A DNA stretch of 38,927 nt, taken from NCBI GenBank assembly GCA_030540435.1, contig JAUNWG010000016.1, positions 1 to 38,927 on the forward strand, in the 5' to 3' direction. The notes below the pieces were generated by a model, which was not told the DNA's origin, did no database searches, and saw only the letters and a program-made list of their open reading frames with translations. Below, in pieces: positions 7,426-16,338 of this stretch (position 1 is its first letter; each line of letters begins with the position of its first letter). This DNA comes from Eubacteriales bacterium. Its GTDB lineage: Bacteria; Bacillota; Clostridia; Oscillospirales; Butyricicoccaceae. The position numbers and the translations under genes were made by a program.

Positions 7426-8616
7426 ATGGGACTCAACGCAACCCCGTCTGCGGAACGGGTACATATTGGTATTTTCGGCAAGCGGAACGCCGGAAAATCC
7501 AGCTTGATCAATGCAATGACCGGTCAGGAACTGGCAATCGTGTCTGATATTGCCGGTACAACGACAGATCCGGTGACCAAGGCAATGGAACTACTGCCTC
7601 TCGGCCCGGTAGTTATGATCGATACACCGGGACTGGACGATACCGGAGAGCTGGGTGCGCAGCGCGTCCGCAAGGCAATGCAGGTGATGAACCGCTGTGA
7701 CCTCGCTGTAGTCGCCATTGATGCACTGGAAGGGCAGACAGACGCACATACTGATCTTCTGACCCGCCTGACAGCCAAAAATATCCCGCATGTCATTGCC
7801 ATGAATAAATGCGACCTGCTGGATACTGTTCCGCCGGATACCGAACAGGTGCGCTATGTCAGTGCAACAACTGGCGCTGGCATTTACGATCTTAAGGAAA
7901 AAATTGCACATCTTGTCCCATCCGGTAATAACGGACGGCGTATTGTTGCCGACCTGCTCCAGCCAAATGATTTTGTTGTGCTTGTCGTTCCAATCGATTC
8001 TGCCGCACCGAAAGGCCGGTTAATCCTTCCTCAGCAGCAGACGATCCGCGATATTCTGGAAGCAGGCGCGTGCTCTATCGTCTGTCGGGAAACCGAGCTT
8101 GCCTCAACGCTGGAAAAGCTCGGCCAGCCTCCCCGCATGGTCATCACAGACAGCCAGGCCTTTGCTTCCGTCTCCAAGGACACCCCGCAGGACGTCCCGC
8201 TGACCTCATTTTCCATCCTGATGGCACGCTACAAGGGCAGGCTGGAAAGTGCAGTACACGGCGTCCGCACACTGGAAACGCTTCAGGACGGCGACACCGT
8301 CCTGATCTCTGAAGGCTGCACCCATCACCGCCAGTGTGATGATATCGGCACCGTCAAGCTGCCGCGCTGGATCAAGGAATACACCGGAAAAAACTTAAAT
8401 TTTGCATTTACCAGCGGCGGCGAGTTTCCGGATGACCTGACGCCGTACCAGTTGATCGTCCATTGCGGCGGCTGTATGCTGAATGAACGCGAAATGAAAT
8501 ACCGCATTGCCCGCGCGCAGGACGATGGCGTCCCGATGACCAACTACGGCATTTTGATCTCTTATATCAATGGCATTCTGGAACGTGCAATCGAACCGCT
8601 TGCGGACTCCCTGTAA
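7426..8616 (+). CDS. hydF: [FeFe]-hydrogenase H-cluster maturation GTPase HydF
   Basis: HydF is the scaffold on which the 2Fe subcluster of [FeFe]-hydrogenase is built. The 396-residue product has an N-terminal Era-like GTPase domain (P-loop GKRNAGKSS at 18-26, G2 region GTTTDPV, G3 DTPGLDDTG, G4 NKCDLL), a dimerisation domain, and a C-terminal cluster domain with the characteristic Cys-x-His (EGCTHHRQCDDIG) and HCGGCMLNE cysteines. ATG 7426 is preferred to GTG 7417, because the GTG is part of the ribosome site GAGGTG. HydE, HydG and the hydrogenase are not in the window. It shows that the cell makes hydrogen or uses it. Confidence 0.95.
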   Translation: MGLNATPSAERVHIGIFGKRNAGKSSLINAMTGQELAIVSDIAGTTTDPVTKAMELLPLGPVVMIDTPGLDDTGELGAQRVRKAMQVMNRCDLAVVAIDALEGQTDAHTDLLTRLTAKNIPHVIAMNKCDLLDTVPPDTEQVRYVSATTGAGIYDLKEKIAHLVPSGNNGRRIVADLLQPNDFVVLVVPIDSAAPKGRLILPQQQTIRDILEAGACSIVCRETELASTLEKLGQPPRMVITDSQAFASVSKDTPQDVPLTSFSILMARYKGRLESAVHGVRTLETLQDGDTVLISEGCTHHRQCDDIGTVKLPRWIKEYTGKNLNFAFTSGGEFPDDLTPYQLIVHCGGCMLNEREMKYRIARAQDDGVPMTNYGILISYINGILERAIEPLADSL

Positions 8617-8625
8617 AAACAGCAA

Positions 8626-8656
8626 CACCCTCAGAGAAAATCTCTGAGGGTGCTTT
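8626..8656. terminator. Bidirectional terminator between hydF and dapB
   Basis: A perfect 12-bp stem (8626-8637 with 8641-8652) with a 3-nt loop between convergent genes, followed by CTTTTG on the plus strand and TTGCTGTTTTT on the minus strand. Confidence 0.85.
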
Positions 8657-8670
8657 TGTGTCTATTTCCT

Positions 8671-9432
8671 TTACTTCGCAGCAATGACATCCGACATGTC
8701 ATACATGCCCGGCTGGGTCTGGCTGCCGAGATAAGCGGCAGCATCGACTGCACCGACTGCAAACACTTCACGGGACAGCGCCACATGGCGGATCTCAATC
8801 AGCTCGTCACGACCTGCAAACAGAACCTCATGCTCGCCAACGATGGTACCACCGCGGACTGTATGCATACCGATCTCATGCTTCGGGCGCTTCTCGCGAC
8901 GCTCATGGCGGTCATATACATACTCCGCATCATACGGCAGCGCTTCATTGACTGCATCCGCCAGCATCAGCGCGGTGCCGGACGGTGCATCCAGCTTCTG
9001 ATTGTGGTGCTTTTCCGTGATCTCAACGTCATAGCCATCACCGAGGACAGATGCAGCTTTGCGCAGCAGATCCATCATCAGGTTGATGCCGATGGACATA
9101 TTGCCCGAACGGAATACCGGAATCTCTGCGGAAGCAGCACGCATTTCAGCCAGCTGCTCCTTGCTGTGTCCGGTGGTGCAAATCACAACCGGTGTCTTGG
9201 TTTTCTTGCAATAGTCCAGCAGGGTTTCCAGCGAAGCTGCATTGGAGAAATCAATGATAACATCACAGCCGCCCGTGTACTCATGCGGGTCAGCATAAAC
9301 CGGATAATCCGACAGCTTTTCGGTGTAAGCATCAAAGCCTGCCACGATCTTCATATTTTCCTTCTTGGAGACAATGTCTGTAATGACTCTGCCCATGCGG
9401 CCATTGCAGCCGCAAAGTCCGATTTTCAACAT
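8671..9432 (-). CDS. dapB: 4-hydroxy-tetrahydrodipicolinate reductase
   Basis: DapB reduces the product of DapA with NAD(P)H in the diaminopimelate/lysine pathway, which feeds both lysine and peptidoglycan. The 253-residue protein has the Rossmann start LKIGLCGCNGRMGRVI, VIIDFSNAASLETLL, CTTGHSKEQL, the FRSGNMSIGINLMMDLL segment and the catalytic-site EITEKHHNQKLDAPSGTAL containing the His-His and Lys expected in the family. It ends with the conserved substrate-domain motif ALSREVFAVGAVDAA. It is the last gene of asd-dapA-dapB, 10 nt after dapA, with GGAGAG before its ATG. Regulation comes from the lysine riboswitch upstream of asd. Confidence 0.96.
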   Translation of the reverse strand: MLKIGLCGCNGRMGRVITDIVSKKENMKIVAGFDAYTEKLSDYPVYADPHEYTGGCDVIIDFSNAASLETLLDYCKKTKTPVVICTTGHSKEQLAEMRAASAEIPVFRSGNMSIGINLMMDLLRKAASVLGDGYDVEITEKHHNQKLDAPSGTALMLADAVNEALPYDAEYVYDRHERREKRPKHEIGMHTVRGGTIVGEHEVLFAGRDELIEIRHVALSREVFAVGAVDAAAYLGSQTQPGMYDMSDVIAAK

Positions 9433-9442
9433 CCTGCTCTCC

Positions 9443-10336
9443 TTACTTTACCGGTGCATAGCCAGCTTCCGCCATTGCCTGCTTCAGCTGCGCAACGTGT
9501 TCGTCTGTCATATCGCACAGCGGCATACGCAGCTCACCGACGTCCCAACCAAGGAACCGCATCGCCATCTTGACCGGAATCGGATTGACCTCGATGAACA
9601 GTGCATTGATCAGATCAAGATACCGGAGCTGCAGCTCACGTGCCTTGGCATAATCGCCGTCCAGGCACAGCTGTGCAATATTATGCGCAGCATCCGGTGC
9701 AACATTTGCCAGAACCGAAATGACACCCTTGCCGCCCATTGCCATCAGCGGAACGATCATATCATCGTTGCCGGACCAGAAATTCAGCTCGTCACCGCAC
9801 AGGCGCATTGCCTCTGCCAGCAGGGAGAAATCACCGGTAGCTTCCTTTGCACCGTTGATATTCGGGTGCTTGGAAAGCGCCTGATAGGTCTTCGGCTGGA
9901 TGGTAACACCGGTACGGCTCGGCACGCTGTACAGGATGATCGGGGTGGTGGTTGCATCCGCCAGCATATTGAAATGCTTGATTAAGCCCTGCTGGGTCGC
10001 CTTGTTGTAATACGGTGTGACAGTCAGCAGGCCGTCAGCGCCTGCAGCAGAAGCAAACTTGCAAAGCTCCAGCGCATATCTGGTATCATTGGAACCAGTG
10101 CCGGCAATGACCGGAACACGCCCGTTGACATAATCAACGCCAAACTGGATGGCCTCCTTGTGCTCCTTGTCAGTCAGCGTGGAGCCCTCACCCGTAGTGC
10201 CACAGATGGTGATGGAATCAATGCCACGGTTGATCTGGTCATCAATGATGCGCTTAAACTCCGGATAATTCACACCGGTTTCCGTCATAGGGGTAATAAT
10301 GGCAACGCTTGCGCCGGTAAAAATAGGCTTCTTCAT
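9443..10336 (-). CDS. dapA: 4-hydroxy-tetrahydrodipicolinate synthase
   Basis: DapA condenses pyruvate with aspartate semialdehyde. The 297-residue TIM-barrel protein carries the family motifs GTTGEGSTLTDKEHKEAI, VPVIAGTGSNDT, the catalytic tyrosine in TPYYNKATQQGLIKHF, YSVPSRTGVTI and the Schiff-base lysine in INGAKEATGDF. Length is standard. It starts at an ATG with GGAGGG 7 nt upstream, 47 nt after asd, and is followed 10 nt later by dapB, so these are three consecutive reactions encoded in order. Confidence 0.97.
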   Translation of the reverse strand: MKKPIFTGASVAIITPMTETGVNYPEFKRIIDDQINRGIDSITICGTTGEGSTLTDKEHKEAIQFGVDYVNGRVPVIAGTGSNDTRYALELCKFASAAGADGLLTVTPYYNKATQQGLIKHFNMLADATTTPIILYSVPSRTGVTIQPKTYQALSKHPNINGAKEATGDFSLLAEAMRLCGDELNFWSGNDDMIVPLMAMGGKGVISVLANVAPDAAHNIAQLCLDGDYAKARELQLRYLDLINALFIEVNPIPVKMAMRFLGWDVGELRMPLCDMTDEHVAQLKQAMAEAGYAPVK

Positions 10337-10383
10337 AGGTTTTCCCTCCGATCAAATAATATCTATCTCTTTCAAACTGTTGT

Positions 10384-11463
10384 TCAGTCCATATAGCCTT
10401 CTGCGCACAGCAGCTCTGCCATCTCGACAGCGCCGCCTGCTGCACCGCGCAGCGTATTGTGGGACAGGCTGACAAAGCGGTAATCAAAAATGACATCATC
10501 GCGCAGACGGCCAATGGAAACCGCCATGCCGCCCTCCAGATTGCGGTCCAGACGGGCCTGCGGACGGTCATCCTCTTCAAAATAGTGCAGGAACTGCTTC
10601 GGTGCGCTCGGCAGGTCAAGCTCCTGTGCGCGGCCGCTGTAGTTTGCCCATGCCTCCAGGATCTGTTCCTTGGTCGGCTTGTTCTTGAACTTGACAAAGG
10701 CGGCAGCGGTATGGCCATCGCTGACCGGTACACGCAGGCACTGCGCGGAAATAACAGGCTCAGAAGCAGCGACGATCTCATCGCCCTCAACAGTGCCCCA
10801 AACCTTCATCGGCTCCTTCTCGGATTTCTCTTCCTCGCCGCCGATGTACGGAATCACATTGTCGACCATCTCCGGCCATGTCTCAAACGTCTTGCCTGCA
10901 CCGGAAATTGCCTGATAGGTGCACACAGCGACCTTCTCAATGCCAAAATCCTTCAGTGCGGTCAGCGCCGGAACATAGGACTGGATGGAGCAGTTGGACT
11001 TGACGGCAATAAAGCCGCGCTTGGTGCCAAGGCGCTTGCGCTGTGCCGGAATAATCTTCGCATGGTCTGCATTGACCTCTGGAATGATCATCGGAACGTC
11101 CTTGGTGAAACGATGCGCGCTGTTATTGGAGATGACCGGGCACTCCAGCTTTGCATACTTCTCTTCCAGTGCACGGATAACATCCTTCTTCATATTGACT
11201 GCGCAGAACGTAAAATCGATCTGGGAAGCAAATTCCTCTGCATCGCCCTCCGCGTCATACAGAACCATATCCTTTACATTTTCCGGAATCGGTGTGGTCA
11301 TCTTCCAGCGGCCTTCTACGGCTTCGGCATAGGTCTTGCCCTTATTGCGCCCGCTGGCAGCAATAGCGGTCACAGTGAACCACGGATGATTTGCAAGCAG
11401 GGTGACAAAGCGCTGACCCACCATACCGGTCGCGCCGATAATGCCAACTCTGTAATTCTTCAT
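10384..11463 (-). CDS. asd: Aspartate-semialdehyde dehydrogenase, archaeal/fungal-type
   Basis: Asd reduces aspartyl phosphate to the semialdehyde, the branch point for lysine, threonine and methionine. The 359-residue enzyme has the NADP loop VGIIGATGMVGQRFVTLL, the nucleophile Cys in KSNCSIQSYVPAL, YQAISGAGKTFETWPEMVDN, and a catalytic His in VPVSDGHTAAAFVKFK. This SNCS form and the overall length belong to the archaeal/fungal-like branch rather than to the E. coli or Bacillus branch (which has SNPNC-type context), so it probably reflects an old gene replacement common in anaerobes. AGGAGG precedes the ATG. First gene of the lysine-riboswitch operon. Confidence 0.95.
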   Translation of the reverse strand: MKNYRVGIIGATGMVGQRFVTLLANHPWFTVTAIAASGRNKGKTYAEAVEGRWKMTTPIPENVKDMVLYDAEGDAEEFASQIDFTFCAVNMKKDVIRALEEKYAKLECPVISNNSAHRFTKDVPMIIPEVNADHAKIIPAQRKRLGTKRGFIAVKSNCSIQSYVPALTALKDFGIEKVAVCTYQAISGAGKTFETWPEMVDNVIPYIGGEEEKSEKEPMKVWGTVEGDEIVAASEPVISAQCLRVPVSDGHTAAAFVKFKNKPTKEQILEAWANYSGRAQELDLPSAPKQFLHYFEEDDRPQARLDRNLEGGMAVSIGRLRDDVIFDYRFVSLSHNTLRGAAGGAVEMAELLCAEGYMD

Positions 11464-11534
11464 GTTTGTATTTCCTCCTGAAAAGCAAATAAATTAACGT
11501 ATGAAAATAGTATTACCGCACCGATTTCATGCAA

Positions 11535-11571
11535 CAAAAAGCCGGTCGGAATATACCCGGCCGGTGATGCG
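11535..11571 (-). terminator. Riboswitch-controlled terminator of the asd operon
   Basis: On the minus strand an 8-bp stem (7 of 8 paired; CCGGCCGG with CCGACCGG) is followed by CTTTTT. The eight bases in front of it, CGCATCAC (11571-11564), are perfectly complementary to GTGATGCG inside the aptamer (11624-11617), giving a readable switch: without lysine the aptamer strand can pair there and prevent the terminator; with lysine it is sequestered and transcription stops. Confidence 0.8.
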
Positions 11572-11605
11572 GAACAAAACCTCCTGCTGAAAAACGCAGG
11601 TGAAA

Positions 11606-11786
11606 CGTAGCGATAGCGCATCACGGGAGCAAAACCGGTGACAGCCGGACAGATATTCTCGTGCCCGTCCAGACAGACACCTGCGAACGGATGCCCTCTT
11701 CGGCGGCTGCCCCTTTCCTACCCGCTCGCCGGAGTGTCCGCCTCCTAACGGGCATTACTGATGAAAGCCGCGCCTCAATCGTACTA
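11606..11786 (-). promoter_or_regulatory. Lysine riboswitch (L box) aptamer
   Basis: The roughly 180-nt leader has the L-box landmarks in order on the minus strand: GATTGAGGCGCGG at the 5' helix, CATCAGTAATGCCC, GGCAGCCGCCGAAGAGGGC, CTGTCCGGCTGTCACCGG and the closing GCGCTATCG. Both spacing and sequence resemble the well known lysC leader of Bacillus. It lies between a strong promoter and the terminator in front of asd, so lysine should shut off asd-dapA-dapB by early termination. Ends are approximate. Confidence 0.9.
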
Positions 11787-11803
11787 TAAACTTAGCTTTT
11801 CTT

Positions 11804-11833
11804 ATTTTATCATGCTGCAAAATGCTTTGTCAA
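11804..11833 (-). promoter_or_regulatory. Promoter of the lysine-riboswitch operon
   Basis: Minus-strand TTGACA (11833-11828), 18-bp spacer and TAAAAT (11809-11804), about 20 nt before the aptamer. Confidence 0.8.
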
Positions 11834-11879
11834 GGTGAATCCATGGGGAAACCGCACAAAACGACGCTATTTCCCGCCC

Positions 11880-11908
11880 TTGATTTCGTATATGCTTTGC
11901 GGTATGAT
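11880..11908 (+). promoter_or_regulatory. Promoter of queA-tgt
   Basis: TTGATT (11880-11885), exactly 17 bp, TATGAT (11903-11908), divergent from the asd promoter. Confidence 0.7.
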
Positions 11909-11970
11909 AGAAATTGTATCATTCCTGGCAGCTGTGGCAGTATTTTTCGCAGCCTGCCGCATGGGGATAA

Positions 11971-12006
11971 GGAGGTAGACGCGCTGTACTCGCGTCAATT
12001 TTAAAC
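11971..12006 (+). promoter_or_regulatory. Shine-Dalgarno plus spacer hairpin before queA
   Basis: The only good ribosome site, GGAGG at 11971-11975, is 31 nt from the queA ATG. Between them lies a perfect 6-bp hairpin, GACGCG (11978-11983) with CGCGTC (11991-11996) and a 7-nt loop. Folding it leaves about 12 nt between site and start, a workable distance. This looks like a structured spacer that decides whether queA is translated. Confidence 0.55.
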
Positions 12007-13059
12007 ATGAAAACAAGTGATTTTTATTATGAACTGCCGGAACGCCTGATCGCACAGACGCCGCTTGACCGCCGCGATGCATCCCGCATGCTGGCACTGG
12101 ACAAGGACACCGGCAGCATTGCACACCGCCATTTCTTTGACCTTCCTGAATATCTGCGTCCGGGCGATACGCTGGTGCTGAACAATTCCCGCGTCATTCC
12201 GGCACGCCTGTTGGGTGTCCGTGCAGACACCGGCTATCCGGTCGAGCTGGTGCTGCTGACCGACAAGGGCGATGGGGTATGGGAATGCCTGACACGCCCG
12301 GGCAAAAAGTGCCGTGTAGGTGCAGAACTCAGCTTTGGCGACAGCAAATTAACGGCAACCGTGGAGGATATCCTGCCGGACGGCGGAAACCGTCTGATCC
12401 GGTTCCATTATGAGGGTATCTTCCTTGAAATTCTGGAAGAACTGGGTATGATGCCGCTCCCGCCGTATATCAAGGAAAAGCTGGAAGATCCGGAACGCTA
12501 TCAGACTGTCTACAGCAAGACGCCCGGCTCTGCCGCCGCGCCGACTGCGGGACTGCATTTTACGCCGGAGCTGCTGCAAAAGATCAAGGAGATGGGCGTT
12601 AATATCGCTTATGTGACACTGCATGTCGGTTTGGGTACCTTCCGCCCGGTGAAGGTCGAGAATGTCAACGACCATGTGATGCATTCCGAATTCTATATGC
12701 TGGATGAGGAGAATGCCGCTATTATCAATCATACGCGCGAAAATGGCGGTCGTGTCTTTGCAGTCGGCACAACTGCAACACGCACGCTGGAAACCATCGC
12801 CGCAGAGGACGGTACCGTGCGCGCCTGCTCCGGCTGGACAGATATCTTTATTTATCCCGGCTACCGGTTCAAGATAGTGGATTGCCTTGTTACCAATTTC
12901 CATCTGCCGGAAAGCACACTGATGATGCTGATTTCCGCTTTTGCTGGACGCGATATGATTATGGATACCTATAAAACTGCTGTTGAACAGGAATACCGCT
13001 TTTTCAGTTTCGGTGACAGCATGCTGATCTATACAAACAAGGAGGACCCCCATGTTTAA
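12007..13059 (+). CDS. queA: S-adenosylmethionine:tRNA ribosyltransferase-isomerase
   Basis: QueA transfers and rearranges the ribosyl group of SAM onto preQ1-modified tRNA, giving epoxyqueuosine. The 350-residue protein contains the family blocks [89 protein letters not shown], and the end [18 protein letters not shown]. The start is fixed by [11 protein letters not shown], although its ribosome site is unusually distant. It overlaps tgt by 8 nt, so the two steps of queuosine synthesis are coupled in translation. Confidence 0.97.
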   Translation: MKTSDFYYELPERLIAQTPLDRRDASRMLALDKDTGSIAHRHFFDLPEYLRPGDTLVLNNSRVIPARLLGVRADTGYPVELVLLTDKGDGVWECLTRPGKKCRVGAELSFGDSKLTATVEDILPDGGNRLIRFHYEGIFLEILEELGMMPLPPYIKEKLEDPERYQTVYSKTPGSAAAPTAGLHFTPELLQKIKEMGVNIAYVTLHVGLGTFRPVKVENVNDHVMHSEFYMLDEENAAIINHTRENGGRVFAVGTTATRTLETIAAEDGTVRACSGWTDIFIYPGYRFKIVDCLVTNFHLPESTLMMLISAFAGRDMIMDTYKTAVEQEYRFFSFGDSMLIYTNKEDPHV

Positions 13060-14182
13060 GGTACACAAAACAGAGGGCAATGCCCGCCGCGGTGAATTTA
13101 CCTGTGCCCACGGCACAGTCCAGACGCCGGTTTTCCAGAATGTCGGCACGCAGGGCGCAATCAAGGGCGCAGTTTCTGCCAAAGATTTAAAAGATCTCGG
13201 CTGCCAGATCGAGCTGTCCAACACCTATCATCTGCATGTGCGTCCGGGTGACCAGATCGTCCGCGCGATGGGCGGACTGCACAAGTTCATGAACTGGGAT
13301 GGGCCGATCCTGACGGACAGCGGTGGATTCCAAGTGTTTTCCCTCTCCTCCCTGCGCAAAATCAAGGAGGAAGGCGTGTATTTCTCCTCCCATGTCGACG
13401 GTCGCAAAATCTTCATGGGGCCGGAGGAGAGTATGCAGATCCAGTCCAACCTCGGTTCGGATATTGCGATGGCATTCGATGAATGCTGCGAAAATCCATC
13501 GCCATATGACTATGTCAAGACTTCCTGTGAGCGTACCACCCGTTGGCTGTATCGCTGCAAGGCAGAGCTTGACCGCCTGAACAGCCTGCCGACAACCGTA
13601 AACCCGCATCAGATGCTGTTTGCGATCAATCAGGGCGGCACCTACGACGATCTGCGCATTGCACACATGCAGGCAATTTCCAAGGTTGATGTGGACGGCT
13701 TTGCTATCGGCGGCCTTGCGGTGGGAGAATCCACCGAAACCATGTACCACATTCTGGATGTCGTCCTGCCGCATGCACCGGTCGATAAGCCACGCTACCT
13801 GATGGGCGTCGGCACGCCATCTAATATTATCGAAGCCGTATGGCGCGGCGTGGATTTCTTTGACTGTGTCATGCCGACGCGCAATGCACGGCATGGGCAC
13901 TTGTTCACATGGGACGGCATCCGCAATCTGAACAACGCAAAATACCAGCTGGATGACAAGCCGATCGACGAACGCTGCAATTGCCCGGTTTGCCGAACCT
14001 ATAGCCGCGCCTATATCCGCCATCTGCTCAAGTCCGGCGAAATGCTCGGTCAGCGCCTGACAGTTATGCACAACCTGTGGTTCTACAACAATCTGATGGT
14101 CGAAATCCGCAAAGCGCTGGACGAAGGCCGTTTTGCCGCATTCCGTGCGGAATGGAGCGAAAAATTAGGCAAGCGGATTTAA
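13052..14182 (+). CDS. tgt: tRNA-guanine transglycosylase (queuine/preQ1 tRNA-ribosyltransferase)
   Basis: Tgt exchanges guanine-34 of certain tRNAs for preQ1. The 376-residue protein shows [17 protein letters not shown], the catalytic-site [14 protein letters not shown] with its Asp, [25 protein letters not shown], the nucleophile Asp in [20 protein letters not shown] and the zinc site [17 protein letters not shown] with a later His. All residues expected for activity are present. GGAGG precedes the ATG inside the end of queA. Its stop TAA overlaps the stop of the convergent nnrE gene within TTAA, so no terminator separates them. Confidence 0.97.
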   Translation: MFKVHKTEGNARRGEFTCAHGTVQTPVFQNVGTQGAIKGAVSAKDLKDLGCQIELSNTYHLHVRPGDQIVRAMGGLHKFMNWDGPILTDSGGFQVFSLSSLRKIKEEGVYFSSHVDGRKIFMGPEESMQIQSNLGSDIAMAFDECCENPSPYDYVKTSCERTTRWLYRCKAELDRLNSLPTTVNPHQMLFAINQGGTYDDLRIAHMQAISKVDVDGFAIGGLAVGESTETMYHILDVVLPHAPVDKPRYLMGVGTPSNIIEAVWRGVDFFDCVMPTRNARHGHLFTWDGIRNLNNAKYQLDDKPIDERCNCPVCRTYSRAYIRHLLKSGEMLGQRLTVMHNLWFYNNLMVEIRKALDEGRFAAFRAEWSEKLGKRI

Positions 14183-14814
14183 CGGGGATGGCAGTGTTCC
14201 GGGACACCGATATCGGCAAGTACGAGCTTGCCGCAATATGGTTTTGCGGCTTCGGAAACATGTACCTGTTTATAGGAATCGAACGCAATGGTCAGCTGTG
14301 CTTTTACCGCACCTTCCGCTGCAACACCGGTATCTGCCGCAGTGCCGCTTGGCAAGTCAAGCGCGGCAACATATGCGCCGGATGTGTTCATCAGGCGGCA
14401 TGCCTTTTCCCCGGACGGGCGCAGCGCACCGTGGAAGCCGGTGCCGTACAGCGCATCCACAACAACATCTGCCGGTGCAAGGCTGTCTGTTTCATCCAGC
14501 GTACAGATATGTACCGGAAGCCCTGTCAGGCGGTCGAAATTTGTTTTCGCATCCGCTGTCACCGGCTGCCCCTCTGCAAGTATCACACGGACCTGTTTCC
14601 CCTCCTGCGCTGCCAGACGTGCAATGACAAAGCCGTCGCCGCCGTTGTTCCCCTTTCCGGCAACAATAGCGATCGATTGACAGTTGAGCGGCGCAGCACA
14701 GATGGCGCGATATGCCGCAGTGCCCGCATTTTCCATCATCTGCAAATACGAAACGCCGCTTTCATCCGCATTTTTCTCAATCTGTTTCATTTGTGCTACT
14801 GTGACGATACGCAT
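14179..14814 (-). CDS. nnrE: NAD(P)H-hydrate epimerase (YjeF N-domain)
   Basis: The 211-residue protein is a stand-alone YjeF N-terminal domain, which repairs damaged NAD(P)H hydrate by interconverting R and S forms. It has QMKQIEKNADESGVSYLQMM, the nucleotide loop VAGKGNNGGDGFVIAR, VVVDALYGTGFHGALR and ALDLPSGTAADTG, matching the family. In many bacteria this domain is fused to the ADP-dependent dehydratase NnrD; here that half is missing and not found nearby, so it must be encoded elsewhere or be absent. GGAGG precedes the ATG. It is convergent with tgt and shares stop-codon bases with it. Confidence 0.92.
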   Translation of the reverse strand: MRIVTVAQMKQIEKNADESGVSYLQMMENAGTAAYRAICAAPLNCQSIAIVAGKGNNGGDGFVIARLAAQEGKQVRVILAEGQPVTADAKTNFDRLTGLPVHICTLDETDSLAPADVVVDALYGTGFHGALRPSGEKACRLMNTSGAYVAALDLPSGTAADTGVAAEGAVKAQLTIAFDSYKQVHVSEAAKPYCGKLVLADIGVPEHCHPR

Positions 14815-14932
14815 AAAAAAGCCTCCTTCAAGGAATCAATTCATATACATACAGGCATGTATTTACCTGCTTCAATACTAATATTTTAACACACAACGGT
14901 AAATTTTGAAACTCCATTCACCAAACAGATAA

Positions 14933-14961
14933 TTTACGCCATCTCGGATTCATGATATAAT
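14933..14961 (+). promoter_or_regulatory. Promoter of the BaiN-like flavoprotein gene
   Basis: TTTACG (14933-14938), 17-bp spacer and a perfect TATAAT (14956-14961), 40 nt before the ATG. Confidence 0.7.
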
Positions 14962-15002
14962 AACCAAACGATATAAAAATTTGGAACAACAGGAGGCAGC
15001 AT

Positions 15003-16256
15003 ATGAACCGTATTTTTATTATCGGCGGCGGCGCTGCCGGAATAACAGCTGCGCTCAGCGCGGCGCAGGAAAATCCACATGCGCAGATCACGATTTTAGA
15101 AGGGCTTGACCGTATCGGTAAAAAAATCCTTGCCACTGGCAATGGGCGCTGCAACCTGACAAATGAGATGATCTCTCCAGAGTATTACCATACCCGGCAG
15201 CCGGAGCGGCTGGCGCAGCTGCTGGGTGATATGCCCACCTCCCGCACACTGGACTTTTTCCAGTCGATTGGATTGTACAGCACAACGGAGGAAATGGGGC
15301 GCGTCTACCCCTATTGCAGACAAGCCTCCATGGTACTGGATATTCTTCTTCTTGCGCTCCGGCGCGCCGGAGTACAGGTCCTTTGCGGCTGCAAGGTAAA
15401 CCATCTTATCCCGCAGAAAAAGAGCTGGCTTGTCCAGACGGAACAGGGTCAGGAATTTCATGCCGATGCCGTGATCCTCACAACTGGCGGAAAAGCCGCA
15501 CCGAAGCAAGGTTCGACCGGCTCCGGCTATCCGATGGCTGTCCGCTTGGGGCACCACTATAACAGGTTATATCCCTGTCTGGTGCCTTTGCAGTGCAAAA
15601 GCACCGTTCTGAAGGGCTTAAAAGGCATTCGTGTCAATTGCGGGGCAAGGCTGCTTGCGGGAAACAAAAAACTCACAGAAGAATTCGGTGAAATTCAGCT
15701 GACTGATTACGGCTTATCTGGCATTCCGGCGCTACAGCTGTCCTGCTGTTTGGAGGACTTCGCAAAGGGCGCAGATTACAGCGTCAGCCTTGACCTATTC
15801 CCTGATTGGACACATGACACACTGCGCGCGCTCATCCGACAACGTATCCAACAATATCCACAGGATACACTGGAAACCTTTTTGCTTGGACTGATAAACA
15901 AGCGTATCCTGTTTGCCATATGCAAAACGCTGTGTATTGAGCCACTCTCCCGCCCTGCCGAAACATTGACCAAGCGAGAAATCGATCAGCTGGTCTCCAC
16001 CTGCAAGGGCTGGAAATTCCCCATTGTCGGGACACTTGCATGGGATCATGCACAGGTCACTGGCGGCGGCATTGCACTGGATGAGATACGCGATGACTTT
16101 TCCTCCATCCACCAGCGTGGGCTGTATTTGGCAGGTGAGATTCTGGATGTCGCAGGAGACTGCGGCGGGTATAATCTCCACTGGGCTTGGTGCTCCGGCT
16201 TGACCGCAGGAAAAGCAGCCGCAGGATTTGTCTACGGGCATGAAAAAATGCAATAG
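15003..16256 (+). CDS. FAD/NAD(P)-dependent oxidoreductase, HI0933/BaiN family
   Basis: A 417-residue flavoprotein with the N-terminal FAD loop IFIIGGGAAGITAALSAA, the family signature GKKILATGNGRCNLTN, ILTTGGKAAPKQGSTGSGYP, FGEIQLTDYGLSGIPALQLS, VTGGGIALDEI and the closing FAD motif GLYLAGEILDVAGDCGGYNL followed by AWCSG. These define the HI0933/YhiN/BaiN group. One member reduces bile-acid intermediates, but most are of unknown role, and gene context here (monocistronic) does not point to bile acids. GGAGG sits before the ATG. Confidence 0.9.
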   Translation: MNRIFIIGGGAAGITAALSAAQENPHAQITILEGLDRIGKKILATGNGRCNLTNEMISPEYYHTRQPERLAQLLGDMPTSRTLDFFQSIGLYSTTEEMGRVYPYCRQASMVLDILLLALRRAGVQVLCGCKVNHLIPQKKSWLVQTEQGQEFHADAVILTTGGKAAPKQGSTGSGYPMAVRLGHHYNRLYPCLVPLQCKSTVLKGLKGIRVNCGARLLAGNKKLTEEFGEIQLTDYGLSGIPALQLSCCLEDFAKGADYSVSLDLFPDWTHDTLRALIRQRIQQYPQDTLETFLLGLINKRILFAICKTLCIEPLSRPAETLTKREIDQLVSTCKGWKFPIVGTLAWDHAQVTGGGIALDEIRDDFSSIHQRGLYLAGEILDVAGDCGGYNLHWAWCSGLTAGKAAAGFVYGHEKMQ

Positions 16257-16266
16257 CTATAAAAAC

Positions 16267-16300
16267 AAGGACAGAAGCCATTTAAAGCCTCTGTCCTTTT
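16267..16300. terminator. Terminator between the BaiN-like gene and the MATE gene
   Basis: AAGGACAGA (16267-16275) and TCTGTCCTT (16290-16298) form a 9-bp stem, with TTTT after it on the plus strand and TTGTTTTT on the minus strand, between convergent genes. Confidence 0.8.
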
Positions 16301-16338
16301 CGTTATCTCATTGATTCGCATTAAGATACAGCCGTGTA

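Noticed and set aside
8650..11481. Long plus-strand open frames opposite dapB, dapA and asd
   Set aside because: All three are shadows of the lysine operon genes; none has a ribosome site or a plausible product.
11905..11976. A 24-codon hydrophobic ORF (MIEIVSFLAAVAVFFAAC) ahead of queA
   Set aside because: Its ATG lies inside the -10 box of the queA promoter, so it cannot be translated from that transcript.
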